A stretch of DNA of 64,000 nucleotides, from contig QJPP01000277.1 of NCBI GenBank assembly GCA_003996215.1, positions 744,001 to 808,000 of the forward strand. The letters run 5' to 3'. The DNA is from Jaltomata sinuosa (Eukaryota; Streptophyta; Magnoliopsida; Solanales; Solanaceae). Each line of letters opens with the position of its first letter. Positions within the stretch are counted from its first letter, which is position 1. Positions 1-11,697 of this stretch are shown one piece after another. Under the pieces are notes generated by a model. The model did no database searches. It worked only from the letters and a program-made list of their open reading frames with translations, and was not told the DNA's origin. A program made the position numbers and the translations under genes.

Positions 1-583
1 AATTTCAAGCGTAAAACAAGTAAAATTTTGTGTAATGAAGTAAAGGAGCAAAGTTTGTCGATAATTACCTTGTTTCCGACAGTGGGAGCAAATTGATCAA
101 GGAGGGAAGAGAGTTTCTTGAGTGAATGAGGGAAAACTGGGCGAGAAGCCCACTTTTTATTCCTTTAAGCTGTTGGCTACCGCTATAGCAGCCCTCTTCT
201 GCTATAGTGATGCCTCTATAGCGGAAATATTCCCACTATAGTGGGATCAAGGTCCTTGTAGAATAGAAAAATTATTTTGTCTATTATGTTTGAAATATTT
301 TTGTTTCGGTATATTCACGAGGCCCCTAATTACTTGGGTGCTCGGGGAAGTATTGCTCAAGTTAGTCTCATACGACTCAAAGGAAGGAAGATTCCTTGAT
401 AGAGTGGAGTACTAATGAATTTAGGCTTGAGTTTTATTACACCAAGGTAAATGAAATTCAGTCGTTTGCATAAGTCTGTAATCATGTTGTCGTGGTAAGG
501 GCATTAAGGTTAAAAATTAAGCTTGTACCATTCTTTCGATAATGGTGATCATTTGTGGGATGAACAATGAGTAAATTGGTATC
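1..583 (+). other. Internal 3' spacer upstream of the family-A LTR
   Basis: Non-coding stretch running into the LTR that begins at 584. No long reading frame is visible. Bases 178-246 hold four CTATAG words in imperfect palindromes (CCGCTATAGCAG, CTCTATAGCGG, CCACTATAGTGGG). The last 40 bases (GGGATGAACAATGAGTAAA) closely match the sequence just before the family-A LTR of element C (42920-42951), so this is probably the spacer between pol and the 3' LTR of an element whose coding part lies left of the window. It could instead be a fragment of another LTR. Confidence 0.5.
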
Positions 584-1863
584 TGTTATAATGACCTATT
601 ACGTCGTTATTAAAATACACCTCATTATGGGTACGAGTTACTAATAAATTTGGAAATATGATCTCGAATATGTATGGGGTGACACGATAAAAGATTTCAG
701 AATTTGAAATTTAGGGTTGGGCTGATGTCATCCTGCTATAGTAGGAATTATCTCTCTATAGCAGCATCTCCGTAACGGCCGTCAGGCCACTATAGTAGGA
801 TGACAGGACCAAAAACCTCAGAACAATTTTATAATTCTCTTTTCTTCTCTTAAGTTGTAAAAAGGATAATGTTTGCTCTAAAAACCTTCCTAGGGTTAAC
901 TCATGGCCTGGAAGAATTAGAGAGGAGGTCTTTTGCATTAATGGGGTAAAACCCATGGTTTGTCCGCTGATTACATGCCATAATTCACCTTCATGGAGTG
1001 AGAGGCTCGCATTCATGCCTCTGTAGCAGCTGCTTGACATCCAGATAGGTTAGGTTTAATTGAGAAGTTTAGACCTAGGTTAGAAAGCATGAACATGACA
1101 TAGATTGATGGGAGATTTCATGCTTAGGCCTTCGGGCATGATGTTTGAATGGATAAAATAGATGGAAACCCGGGTAATTGGGTGGGAAATTGTTGTTATG
1201 TCATGATATTGAAATCGTTCATGAAAATTATGATTTTATATCATTGTTGTTGTGAATCATTAAACAATGGAGTAGTACCAAAATTCAGGTAGACCAATAT
1301 AAATTCTTATTTGTGAAGGGTGGCTAATGATCTATTGTCGGGGTCTTGACTTGGTTATTGTCTATACTGATTACACTTGACTGAATTATCTATTGTTGGT
1401 TGAAAAGTCTAAATAATATGTGATTTAGGTAAAACTAATTGTTAAGTGTGCAGGGTTGTACTTGATTTCAAGGTTACTGTTATTTATTCTGAATTATTAT
1501 TGAGGTGTAAGCGGAACATATTGACTACACGTAATGAATTGAATAAAACTAAGTAAGAAAGAAAAAAGGAGTGACTGTTTGATATCCTAAGTGTTAATCT
1601 ACTGCAATGGGTTTAATTGGAAGTTTGTTGGCTTTACAAGTGTTATTTTCTATTATTATTGTGGTTGTCATTGTATTGATATCTGTCATTATTGTGAAAT
1701 GTACTAATATTTGGACATCTCCAAAGGATTGGATGATATAAGGTTTACGGACACTTGATGTATGGGATTTGATACATGGGAAAAATATCATCCCCTACTG
1801 GTCATGGATAGTGGGCGACCATAAGACCCTTAGCATGTGTGTACAGGTATTTGGTGAGTGTGA

Positions 1864-2500
1864 CAGTTCCTGGAGTGAACCGATGATTAACTGCTTACTT
1901 GATATACATATTTGTTCCTTGAGTGAACTGGGCTTAACTGTTATTTGATATACATGTTGGTTCCTTAAGTTGAACTGGTCTTAAATTTTTACTTGATATA
2001 TATGTTGGTTCTTTGAGTCAACCGGGCATGACTGTTATTTGATATACATGTTGGTTCCTTGAGTGAACCGGGCTTAACTGTTTACTTGATATACATGTTG
2101 GTTCCTTGAGTTGAATTGGGCTTAACAGTTACTTGATATACATGTTGGTTCCTTGAGTTGAACCAGGCTTAACTATTTAGTTGAGATACATGTTAGTTCT
2201 TTGAGTTTAACTAGGATTAACTATTATTCGATATACATGTTGGTTCCTTGAAGAGCTAGGCTTAACTATTTATTTGTTATACATGTTGGTTCCTTGAATT
2301 GACGCTTAACTGTTATTCGATATGCATGTTAGTTCCTTGAGTGAATCGGGTTGAACTATTTATTTTATATACATGTTGTTTCCTTGAGTGAATCGGGCAT
2401 AACTGTTATTTGATGTACATGTTGGCTCCTTGAGTGACCGTGCTTAACTATTTATTTGATATACATGTTGGTTGCTTGAGTTGAACCAGGTTTAACGTTT
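1864..2500 (+). repeat. Minisatellite of about 46-bp units in LTR A
   Basis: About 13 head-to-tail units of 43-50 bp. The core reads GATATACATGTTGGTTCCTT then GAGTGAACCGGGCTTAACTG. Each unit carries an imperfect inverted repeat, GGTTC...GAACC. The same unit occurs about six times in reverse in fragment B and only once or twice in the LTRs of C and D, so the array expanded in this copy. Units differ by scattered substitutions and small indels, so it is old. Confidence 0.9.
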
Positions 2501-3184
2501 TACCTAATTGTGTGCTTAATTTCTAAGAGTAGTTTTTTTATTTAAACTGGGATGCATGTGAATTTCCATAGTTGTTTTCTTAGGGATCCTCAGGTGGTCT
2601 AAGTTGATTGCAAGTTGTGACATAACTCTATGTTTTCTATTACTTGTGTAGTTGGGACATGATCAATATAATGGTTGTATCATGGTTGTTGACTTAGAGT
2701 CTTATTGGATGTGGTATGTTGACTTGAGCGGATGTCTAGGTTAGCTTGGTAGCAGGGCCAACAAGGGTTAAGTGTTATGAATGTGAGATAAGGTTACCTA
2801 GTAGTGATGTGTTGTATTCATGACATAGGAATGCTTGGTGGTCTAGTAGTCATTGCGCTATGGGCCAAGAAGGTTGGGTGTTACCGTCTTGTTAATTGTG
2901 GAGTATAGACTTAGGTGAATCTAAAGATGCTAGGGTGTCAATGTATGACTGGGTTAGTAGAACAAGGCTAATTGTTTTGTATGTACCTGAATTAGCGGGA
3001 TGTCAAGGGTAAGGAACCTTGGGGGTTGAATATGTAGAACTCATAGGTAATCGTATAATGAGGTCTGACATTATAATGAGGAAGGTTTTCTCTTAAATAA
3101 TGAGACTGGTAATTTCTCTGGGTGTTAAGGAATTGTTTAATAAAAGACCTCTGGCTAATAACTCTCAAGTTGTATGTTTCCCTC

Positions 3185-3189
3185 TGGAT
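3185..3189. repeat. Target-site duplication of T1 (left), TGGAT
   Basis: TGGAT lies immediately before the T1 LTR and is repeated exactly at 15059-15063 after the other LTR. Removing T1 and one copy joins the two parts of LTR A. A 5-bp duplication is normal for Ty3/gypsy integrase. Confidence 0.95.
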
Positions 3190-6100
3190 TGTCACGACCC
3201 GATTTCTCATTCATGATGGCACCTACAACCCCCCAGTAGGCGAACCAATCCCCGTAGCTCTAAACGGTTAGTAATGGACTACCTTATAACAGTTTAAGAG
3301 GAAGATTCGATACATAAGCGGAAGCAAGGGCATAATGAGAAGAAAATAGATACAAGAGAGATATAAACAAGCGGAACCTAAACCAACCCAAAACCTGGTA
3401 TCAAAGAGTGTAGGAGCCGAACTATATCAGGTGTACAAAGGTCCAAAAGTCATATATACACAATGTCTCCAAAACTATAAGAGTACAAAATACACCAAGG
3501 ATAACTAAAGTCAAGCTCTAAATGCCAAGAGCACACCCTAAGCCTGGATGATCCAAAAACTTCACCCCGCATGAGTCTCTGACGCGCTAACGGTGATGGC
3601 CCACGCTAGGATCTGCACCAGAAAATGCAGAGGATAGGGTGAGCACCAAATGTGAAGCATAAGGTACCCAGTAGGTATCATAAGCCGATTGGGCACATAT
3701 AAAGTAAAAGAGCAATAGCAGGCAGAGTAGGAACAAACAGTCACAGAATTCAACGATAAGCACATAGGAGCTAGCCCATAGGGAAGACAACAGAAACAAC
3801 ATATAAGGCTAGCATATAGAATATATACACACAACAAGCACAAGTGAAAGTAAGGACGACGCACCTGGGATCCTTGAAAAATAATATATATGTAAATAAG
3901 TTCTAACAATGGGCAGTATACCGGTAACCTCAAGTAAAAGGAAATGGGAGAGGAAAATAAAGGTAGACATGCTCGACATACAGGAGTTAATACCCAATTT
4001 AGTCATACAAACTCAATCCAGGAACTCACAACCTTACAGTAATCACACTCACACTCGACTGTAACAGGGAATGATATCAGAATAAAGTGACAAGAGTCTA
4101 CCTACAGTCTCTCGGCCGTCCATTTAATTGAGGAACGCAATAAAGTGAAAACAAAACCTCCGGCATCCCATACTACAGGAGTGTACAATCAACACACAAC
4201 AAAAAAGGGTGGTATCTCAAATAATGAATGATATGATGCATGAAAACCTCAGGGTGAAATAGAACCTCTGTATGTACCTCATCTGGTACCGATCGGGCCT
4301 TGCAGACAGGTTCCATGGAAGGACACAGCCCGTATACTTCAACTCCACCGTATACCCTTACCCCCAGCACATGCAGCCCAAAGACTCATGCCTGGAGCGG
4401 CAAGGTCCATGGAGGTCCCAGACCCCATACTAAAACTCTGAATCAAAATGTGTCCTCCGGAATCAAGTCCGGGTTCAAGCCAGTGGCTAAGTCTCAAATA
4501 TGAATTCCTAGACCCCGTCTAGGACTAAAACAGTGAAAACGATGTCTCAAAAGACCTTCCAAGGGTGCCCGGGCACAACCGGGTCTAAAATAGTAGTAAA
4601 AATATCTCAGATGCTCGACCTAGCCGAGCCTGATATCATTTCAAATTAGTAAGGAAACTCAGCTAGCACTCCAACCAGAGAGAGTCTAGCAATAGTAGTA
4701 AATCATGATAAAACCATACTTTTAACCTTATTTTACCCCAAGAAGATCCACGTATCAAGTCAAATTATTTTCAAATCCAATTTCATTGAAAACGGGACCC
4801 CAGGGACATGCAAGGTTTAGAAAAATTAGTTTTCGTAGGCCCGAAACCAAAAACCGTAATAAAACATAGAAAAACTTCTTTATATGCATGGAAATGATAT
4901 GATCAACCCAAATAGCTGTCCGGCAGCTCACAATCAACCTAACGGCCCTACACAGGCTTAGAAGCTACTCAGCAAGCATAACCAGCCTAGAAGGATATTT
5001 CTATGTCCGGGACTCGCGGACATTCTTAATAATCCCACCTTCTATGTTGCAGAGTTAACAAGACCTCACATGATCACAAGGGTAATAAATATATCAACTA
5101 ATAGGAATACTACACATAACAGAGGAAAGAAATAGGATGAATCATGGAAAAGCGGTCAAGGCCTGTGGTACCAACCTAATAACCCAACCCAAGGATGACA
5201 ACTAGTACAATTTTACCCGATATATGTGAAGTATAGGGAGTTAAGACGTAACCTGTCTGTAATTCGACGACAAGCTGAGGGAACGATGATATCCGACGCC
5301 GAGCTGCTCCGAGAAGCTCCAAAAGAGAATGAAACTATCAAATTAATGAATAAAATGTTAAGACAAGTTTAACGATACCCATACTACTACAATTATAGTC
5401 GGGTCGATATCTGAGTTAAAAGCGGGCCCTCAACCCGAAACCAAAAAAGAAAAGAACCACGATGACCCCAACGATGCCAAGAAGGCATGATCCATATTTG
5501 AGGACAATTGGACAAGGGAAGGGCACCAAAACAGCCCGCCCAATTTGGGGATTAAAGAATGGAAATTTCGAAAATAAAAACAGAAATTGGGCAAGAATTA
5601 CTTACCAAAACGATGGAAAATCAGCCCAAGACGGATAAAACTTCACACCTACGAACATGCACAAGCTTAGGGGGAATAATATATCAGTAAATCCAAGCAT
5701 TGGATGAGCATCAATGGAGGAATTAAGAGAAAAACCAAAGAAGGCATGTTGGGAAAGATGACTTACCAAGAGGCGAAGAACTACAGATAATCGATGAACA
5801 AATAATTCCCCAAGGTTTAGAACTGAATTGGAGTAAAATGGTGGAGATAATTTTGAGTTTTAGAGTGAGAAAAGTGAGAAGAAAGGCTGGAAAAAACGAA
5901 ATGACAGCAATAAATAGCTGCTATCCACAGTCGATTTTCTGCACTTTTTAGAAAACTCGACGGGGCATTCCGGACACAATAGGAAACCGATATTCAAAAA
6001 CCAATAGTGCTAATAGAGTGGAAATGACGTTATGGACTCAATGGAATCAATGAAACTTCCATTAAAGGTCATTTCGAAGAAATGTTGACCCAAGTCAACA

Positions 6101-6597
6101 CTAACGAAAAGGAACTCAAAGGCTAGAAATGAGTCCGACTCACCTGGAACCCGAAACAACCATCTTCCTAGCCCAAACTCAATATTTCGGAGCTGATGGA
6201 ATCGTCGGATTTTGAATCTGACATTCCGATCATCGAAAGTGACCCGATGTTATACTTTCAGCTCCAAATGGCCTAAAAACTGAGAAAACAACACAAATCC
6301 CACACTGGACGTTCTCACGCCTCAACTAAAGGTCCAACTAGACCAAAATCATCCCTCCAGAGTGAACGGAAATGTCTGAATTCAATTTTGAGCACATTAG
6401 CTATGAATGTTGACTAAAGTCAACGATATTTTAAGGTTAAAGCTCTAAAATAGGCGAACGACTAAAATGACCAAACGAATGACCAGGGCACCGAGCTACC
6501 AGTCCCAACAAGCCATAAATGACTTGGGACCGCTACAGGAAGTCTCTAATAGTGCAATAAATGCGAAAACGCAAAGATGACTGGAAGGGTCATCACA
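3190..6597 (-). mobile_element. T1 3' LTR
   Basis: On the plus strand it begins TGTCACGACCC and ends TCATCACA, so on its own strand it runs TG...CA. It aligns along its length with 11698-15058. Reading frames in it, such as a hydrophobic one at 3562-3933, recur in decayed form in the partner LTR and are not genes. Confidence 0.93.
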
Positions 6598-6639
6598 ACA
6601 TCCACTACTAAAAAGACTTTCATCCTCGAAAGTCAAGAA

Positions 6640-8009
6640 GAAGGGAGTACCTGAAGGCTCGAACAACTACGGATACTGAGCACGCAACTCACTCTCAATC
6701 TCTCAGGTAGCCTCCTCGACCGGACGATGCCTCCACTGCACTTTCACAACAAGAATTTCCCTAGATCTCAAACTTCTGATATATCTAGCCAGAATAGCTA
6801 TCGACTCCTCAACAAATGATAAACTCTCATCCAACTAAACCAAATCCCAATGCAACACATGAGACTCATCAGGCACATACTGGCATAACATCGAAACATG
6901 GGAAACTAGGTGAACAACTGAAAACATCAGAGGCAAGGCTAACATGTAGGCAACACTACTAACCCTCTGTAGAATTTCAAATGGCCCAATAAACCTGGGG
7001 CTAAGATTTCCCCACTGACCAAATCTCATCACCCCCTTCATGGGCGATACTCGGAGGAAAACCAAATCACCAACACTGAACTCCAAGGCACGAAGTCTAC
7101 AATCAGCGTAGCTCTTCTGTCTACTCTGGGATCCTCTAAGTCTTTCCTAGATCAAACGGACCTGGTCCAAGGAATCTCTAAGTAAATCTGTACCCTGCGG
7201 TCTAGACTCTAACCCATCAAACCAACCAATGGGCGATCTTCTATGCCTACCATACAAAGCCTCGAAAGGTGTCATGCCAATGATCGAATGAAAGATATTA
7301 TTACATGCAAACTCAACCAATGGCACAAACTGATCCCATAAACCTCCAAAGTCAATAACACAAGCCCGAAGCATGTCCTCCAGGAAGTGAATAGTCCTCT
7401 AGGACTGGCCATCTTTCTGAGGGTGGAAAGCAGTACTAAGCTGAACCTCCGTACCCAAATCCCTCTGTATAGTTCTCCAGAATTGAGATGTGAACTGAGT
7501 GTCGCGATCTGAAATGATAGAAGCTGGGACCCCGTGCAATGTACAATCTCACGAATGTAGATCTGAGCTAACCTCTCTGCCCCATAGGAAGTCTGAACCG
7601 ACAAGAAATGTGCTAACTTAGTCAGCCTATCAATTATCACCCAAATAGAGTCAAACCCCCGAGTAGTACGAGGTAAACCAACAACAAAGTCCATAGTAAT
7701 ACCTTCCCACTTTAACTAAGGAATGGGAAGTCACTGCATTAAACCACCATATCTCATGTGCTCGAACTTCACTTGTTGACGGTTCAAGAACCGAGATACG
7801 AACTCTGCCACGTCTCGCTTCATACCACCCCACCAGTAAAGCTGCCTCAGATCTCTATGCATCTTTGCTGCGCCAGGATGAATGGAGTATCTGGAACAAT
7901 GTGCCTCACAGAGTATCAACTATAACAAATCACAAACTCTCAGAACACATAGTCAACCATCGAACCTCATAATACCATCAGAACCCAAAGTAGCCCGGCT
8001 GGCCTCACC
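6640..8009 (-). pseudogene. pol: T1 integrase and chromodomain, decayed
   Basis: Integrase joins element cDNA to host DNA. On the minus strand the order is: zinc-binding N-domain (about 7919-7731, histidine part RYSIHPG visible), catalytic core (about 7694-7272, starting MDFVVGLP), the stretch after the core (7374-7147), a C-domain with FSVGDLVFLRVSPMKGV (7086-6835), then a chromodomain to about 6640 (VKVQWRHRPVEEAT, SELRAQYPYLF). Chromodomains guide such elements to heterochromatin. Both cysteines of the zinc site are replaced (SRFLNRQQ where the family has C-x2-C). The core loses its frame before the second catalytic Asp, and stops interrupt the C-domain and chromodomain. Not functional. 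Confidence 0.88.
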
Positions 8010-9650
8010 CTAAACTACCTGATCAGAAAGGTCACTCAAACTCTTATCCTTGAACTGTCGACTCTGAATCTGATCAACTAGAGTAGAGCGAGCCTCAAAA
8101 CTTGCAAGAACTCTGCTGGGATCCAATAAGTCAAGCCTAACTAGACGGTTAGCCAAGGACTGGATATCCAAGGTCAACGGTCGCTCAGAAACGTAAAGTG
8201 AAGTTAGGCTGCCCATACTCACCGCCTTACGACTTAAGGCATCTGCTACCATATTTGCCTTGCCCGGATGGTAGAAAATAGTGAAATCGTAGTCCTTCAG
8301 CAACTCAATCCATCTCCTAGCCTCGAGTTCAGCTAGCGCTGACTCGTAATATACTGGAGACTATGATGGTCGGTGAATATCTCATAATGAACTCCATATA
8401 GATAGTGCCTCTAGATCTTGAGCGCTAAGACTACCGCCGCCAACTCTAAGTCATGAGTGGGGTAGCTGCACTCGTGAACCTTCAGCTGCCTCGATGCATA
8501 TGCTATCACTTGACCCTGATGCATTAGCACATAACCAAGACTGACCCCTGAAGCATCACAATACACGGAGAAACTCTGACCCTCAATTGGATATGTCAAA
8601 ATTAAAGTTGAAGTCAATAAGGCCTTAAGCCTCTAAAAGCTTACCTCGCACTGATCAGACCATTGAAATGTAACATCCTTCCTAGTCAGCATAGCCAAGG
8701 GTGCTACTATGGAAGAAAATCTCTCAATGAATCGTATGTAATACTCGGTTAACCCAATAAAGTTGTGAACCTCGGTAGGAGTAGTAGGTCTAGGCCAATC
8801 ATGAAACGCATAAATATTATCCGGATCAACCTCAATCCCATCCTTAGACACCATGTGTCCTAGGAATGCAACTAACTCTAGCCAAAACTCACACTTTGAG
8901 AACTTGGCATAAAGTCGATGACCTCTCAAAGTCTGAAGTACAATCGTCAGGTGTTGCTCATGCTCATATCTACTCTGGGAGTATACCATATTGTCATCAA
9001 TAAAGACTATCATGAACAGATCCAGGTACGGGCTAAGCACCCTATGCATCAAGTCCATGAAGGCTGCGGGAGAATTACTCAACCCAAAAGACATAACCAG
9101 GAACTCATAGTGCCCGTAACGTGTCATGAATGCTGTCTTAGGGATGTCCTCCGCCCTAATCCTCAACTGATGGTAGCCGGACCTCAAATCAATCTTAGAA
9201 AACATGGCGGAACCCTTAAGCTGATCAAATAAGTCATCAATCTTGGGCATCGGATACCTATTCTTCACAGTCACCTTATTCAGCTACAGATAATCAATAC
9301 ACATCCGCATTGACCCATCCTTCTTCTTTATGAAGAGAATAGGAGCACCCCAAAGAGACATACGCGGTCTAATAAACCCCTTAGCTAACAAATCTTGGAG
9401 CTGCTCCTTAAGCTCTCTCAACTCAGCAGGAGCCATACAGTAAGGAGAAATAGAAATGGGCCTGGTGCCTAGCTATAACTCAATGGCAAAATCAATATCC
9501 CTCTCAGGTGGAAGGCTTGGCAGGTTGGTAGGAAACACATTTAGGAAGACTCTAACCACAGGAACAGACTCAGGAGATGTAGGGCCAACACTAGCATCTC
9601 GTACATATGCTAGATAAGCTAAACACCCACGGGATATCATCTTTCCAGCT
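8010..9650 (-). pseudogene. pol: T1 reverse transcriptase and RNase H, decayed
   Basis: Copies the element RNA into DNA and degrades the RNA strand. On the minus strand: a pre-RT linker (about 9650-9420), fingers with FIKKKDGSMRMCIDY (around 9330-9290), then a 213-residue open stretch (9274-8633) with FSKIDLRSGYHQLRI and the catalytic motif VFIDDN, where both aspartates remain although the usual Ile after DD is Asn. RNase H follows with VYCDASGVSLGYVL (8617-8411), EIFTDHHSLQYI and YHPGKANMVADALSR (about 8270). Stops at about 9290, 8630 and 8410 and a frame change show it is inactive. Typical chromovirus domain order. Confidence 0.9.
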
Positions 9651-9689
9651 CAAAGACAAAAAATAATCCCAAACGGTGCATGGCTAACA

Positions 9690-10058
9690 GAACCTTGTCA
9701 CACAACTGGGGATACACTGGGCACGGCTATGGTAACGGTCTTGGCATAGCAATCCAAAATCACACGGTAAGGGGATAACAAGTCCATGGCCAGTATCACA
9801 TAAAAATCCAACATATCAAGTATCATCAAGTCAACCCAAGTGTCCAAATCACCAACAGATATCACACATGATCTCACAATCCAATCCACTACTAAAGAAT
9901 CTCCTACTGGGGTCGAAATAGTAAAAGAAACAGACAATGGTTTCATTAGACAACCCCAAACAAGGCTGAAAGTAGGCAAATATATATGAATAAATGTATC
10001 CAGGATCAAACAAAGCATAAGCTGGCTGACGGCATACAAAAATCGTACATGTGATCAC
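9690..10058 (-). pseudogene. pol: T1 aspartic protease region, decayed
   Basis: The retropepsin-like protease cuts the polyprotein. The segment holds ALFDPGYIYSYI, the equivalent of the active-site D-S/T-G with the third position changed, then FSFTISTPVGDSLVVDWIVRSC and MILDMLDFYVILAMDLLSPYR, the strongly conserved protease C-part of this lineage. The two recognisable pieces are in different frames (9849-10058 and 9698-10039), so there is a frameshift between them. It lies between gag and RT, as expected. Confidence 0.8.
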
Positions 10059-11478
10059 AGTATCTGAGGCCTCTTTCTCTGGTCTCCTAGGGACCGCATA
10101 GAACTGGCGATGACGCCCACTTGCCTGACCTCCATCCCTACCACCTGCTCTGTCACGTGGGGCACCACCCCTAGCCTGACCACCACCCCCTCTAGCTAGA
10201 GGTTGAACTGCTCGTAACGGCTCAGCAGGATGAACTGTACCTTACTAGGGGCAATGCCTAGCAAAGTGCCCGCTGTGACCTCGTTGACTGCCCTGACCTT
10301 GCTCAAATTGAGAACCAGAAGCCTGAAGTGATGCCTGTACTGGTCGGCTAGACTGACCCTGATGCTGTTGTGGCTGATAACCTCTGCCTCACTATCCTGA
10401 ACCTCTACCACTAAGCCTAAAACCACTGTAACCACCCTGATGTTGAGGCCTCTTATCTCTGGCCTTGGTGTCATGACGACGCAAATCCTTAACTGTGTGG
10501 GAATAGTCTGCAATAGCCTGGAATGATAAACCGCTAGCAACCAGTATCTCTGTAGGCTCTCTAAACTCTCTCTGTAGCCCCCAAACAAATCTACGGACTC
10601 TGTCGGCCTCAGTAGGAATAATCATGGCTCCAAACGAAGCAAGCTGATGGAACTGGGTCTCATACTCTGAGACGGTAATGGTATCCTAAGAAAGTCCAGT
10701 GAACTCCTCCCTCCGATGCTCTCGGTCGCTCTGTGGCAATAACTTTGCCATAAAGGCCTCAGAAAACTCAGACCAGGTCAAGGGAGGTGATATTGAAGGC
10801 CTGCAAGAAACCTGTGCCCTCCACCATAACTTCGCTGGACCCTCCAGCTGATATGAAGTGTAGCCAACCCCGTGAGTTTCAAATAAGCCCAAATGGTGCA
10901 ATATCTCCTCGCAAGTAGTGATAAAGTCATGTGGGTCCTGACCCGATATACCAGCGAATCTCGGTGGTGCCAATCTCAGAAACATACCCAAGGCCTTCTG
11001 CTCCATCTCTGTCATAGTAGGGCAAGGAGCAAGAGGCTGGGCAACCAATGGAACTGGAACAACCTCAGCACGGGGAGCCGTAGTAGCAAGTTGTGCTCCT
11101 GAACTCTGAACACCCAGGGATGTCCCCTGAGCAGATGTCTGGGCTATCTCAAAAGGACGCTCCCCAATCATACCCAATAGTTGAAGTAACAAACCCCGAA
11201 TATCTGAAGACTAAGCTGGGGCTGAAGCTGGCATAGAAATTGATGCTGGAACTGGTACTGGAGCTGGTGGTTCCTAGGTTATCCCTGGGCCCACATGCTA
11301 CTGCTCTGGAGCTAACTCTGACTCATAGTCATACTCAACTCTATATCCACTCTAGCAGCTCTAGCAGGTGCCGCTGCTCTGGGGTGCCCTCGACCCCTAC
11401 CTCTACCCCGGCCCCCAGCTGGAGTCAAAGGTGTAGGGACAAGAGGCTCTCCTCCGCCAGAAGCTAAAAATCTCATAC
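10059..11478 (-). pseudogene. gag: T1 gag, decayed
   Basis: Gag forms the virus-like particle. A plausible start is the ATG at 11478, followed by a Gly/Arg-rich N-terminus (GRGRGRGRGHPRA). The gag core is clear at 11192-10686: PPRFAGISGQDPHDF, GPAKLWWRAQ and SPPLTWSEFSEAFMAKLLP. It continues at 10625-10392 (VRRFVWGLQREFRE). A worn zinc-knuckle remnant, GHSGHFARHCP, lies near 10240-10280. At least two stops (near 11210 and 10685) and frame changes separate the parts. Confidence 0.85.
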
Positions 11479-11680
11479 GTACTATCTGCGAAAGAGTAAA
11501 CTAGAATAAGTGAGATTTCTAGAAACTTTCAAGGATACTACGCATGAAAGAGGAAAAAGAATAGTCCATTTTCCTAAGATGTCACTATAGCCTCCCGAAG
11601 ATTGAGTACGGACATCTCCGCCTGGATCCGGAGAACTCTTTTAGACATTGGCTCCTATACCGATGACACTGGTGTACTTA

Positions 11681-11694
11681 GAAATATGATACCA
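11681..11694 (-). other. T1 primer-binding site (initiator tRNA-Met)
   Basis: On the minus strand TGGTATCA begins three bases after the 5' LTR end. It is complementary to the 3' end of plant initiator tRNA-Met, the usual primer of chromoviruses. The following bases (TATTTC) have drifted from the consensus. Confidence 0.85.
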
Positions 11695-11697
11695 AGC

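Larger units (their letters stand above)
584..3189 (+). mobile_element. Family-A chromovirus LTR, left part (split by T1)
   Basis: Starts with TGTTATAATGACC, the same start as the LTR of element C at 42952. Downstream landmarks match other family-A copies: a CTATAG palindrome cluster (735-800), a block around 1097-1150 that matches fragment B in reverse, and a minisatellite at 1864-2500. It stops at 3189, where T1 has inserted, and resumes at 15064. The two parts total about 3.0 kb, longer than the 2.2 kb LTR of C mainly because of the minisatellite. Probably the 3' LTR of an element lying to the left. Confidence 0.8.

Noticed and set aside
1864..2500. CRISPR-like pattern of regularly spaced repeats
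   Set aside because: The intervening parts are themselves similar, so these are tandem units of a minisatellite inside a plant LTR; no cas-like gene is present.
3562..3933. Hydrophobic 123-residue reading frame on the minus strand, with a relative at 12095-12373
   Set aside because: Both lie at the same place in the two T1 LTRs; the likeness is LTR duplication. The frame is not kept between them and no known motif is present.
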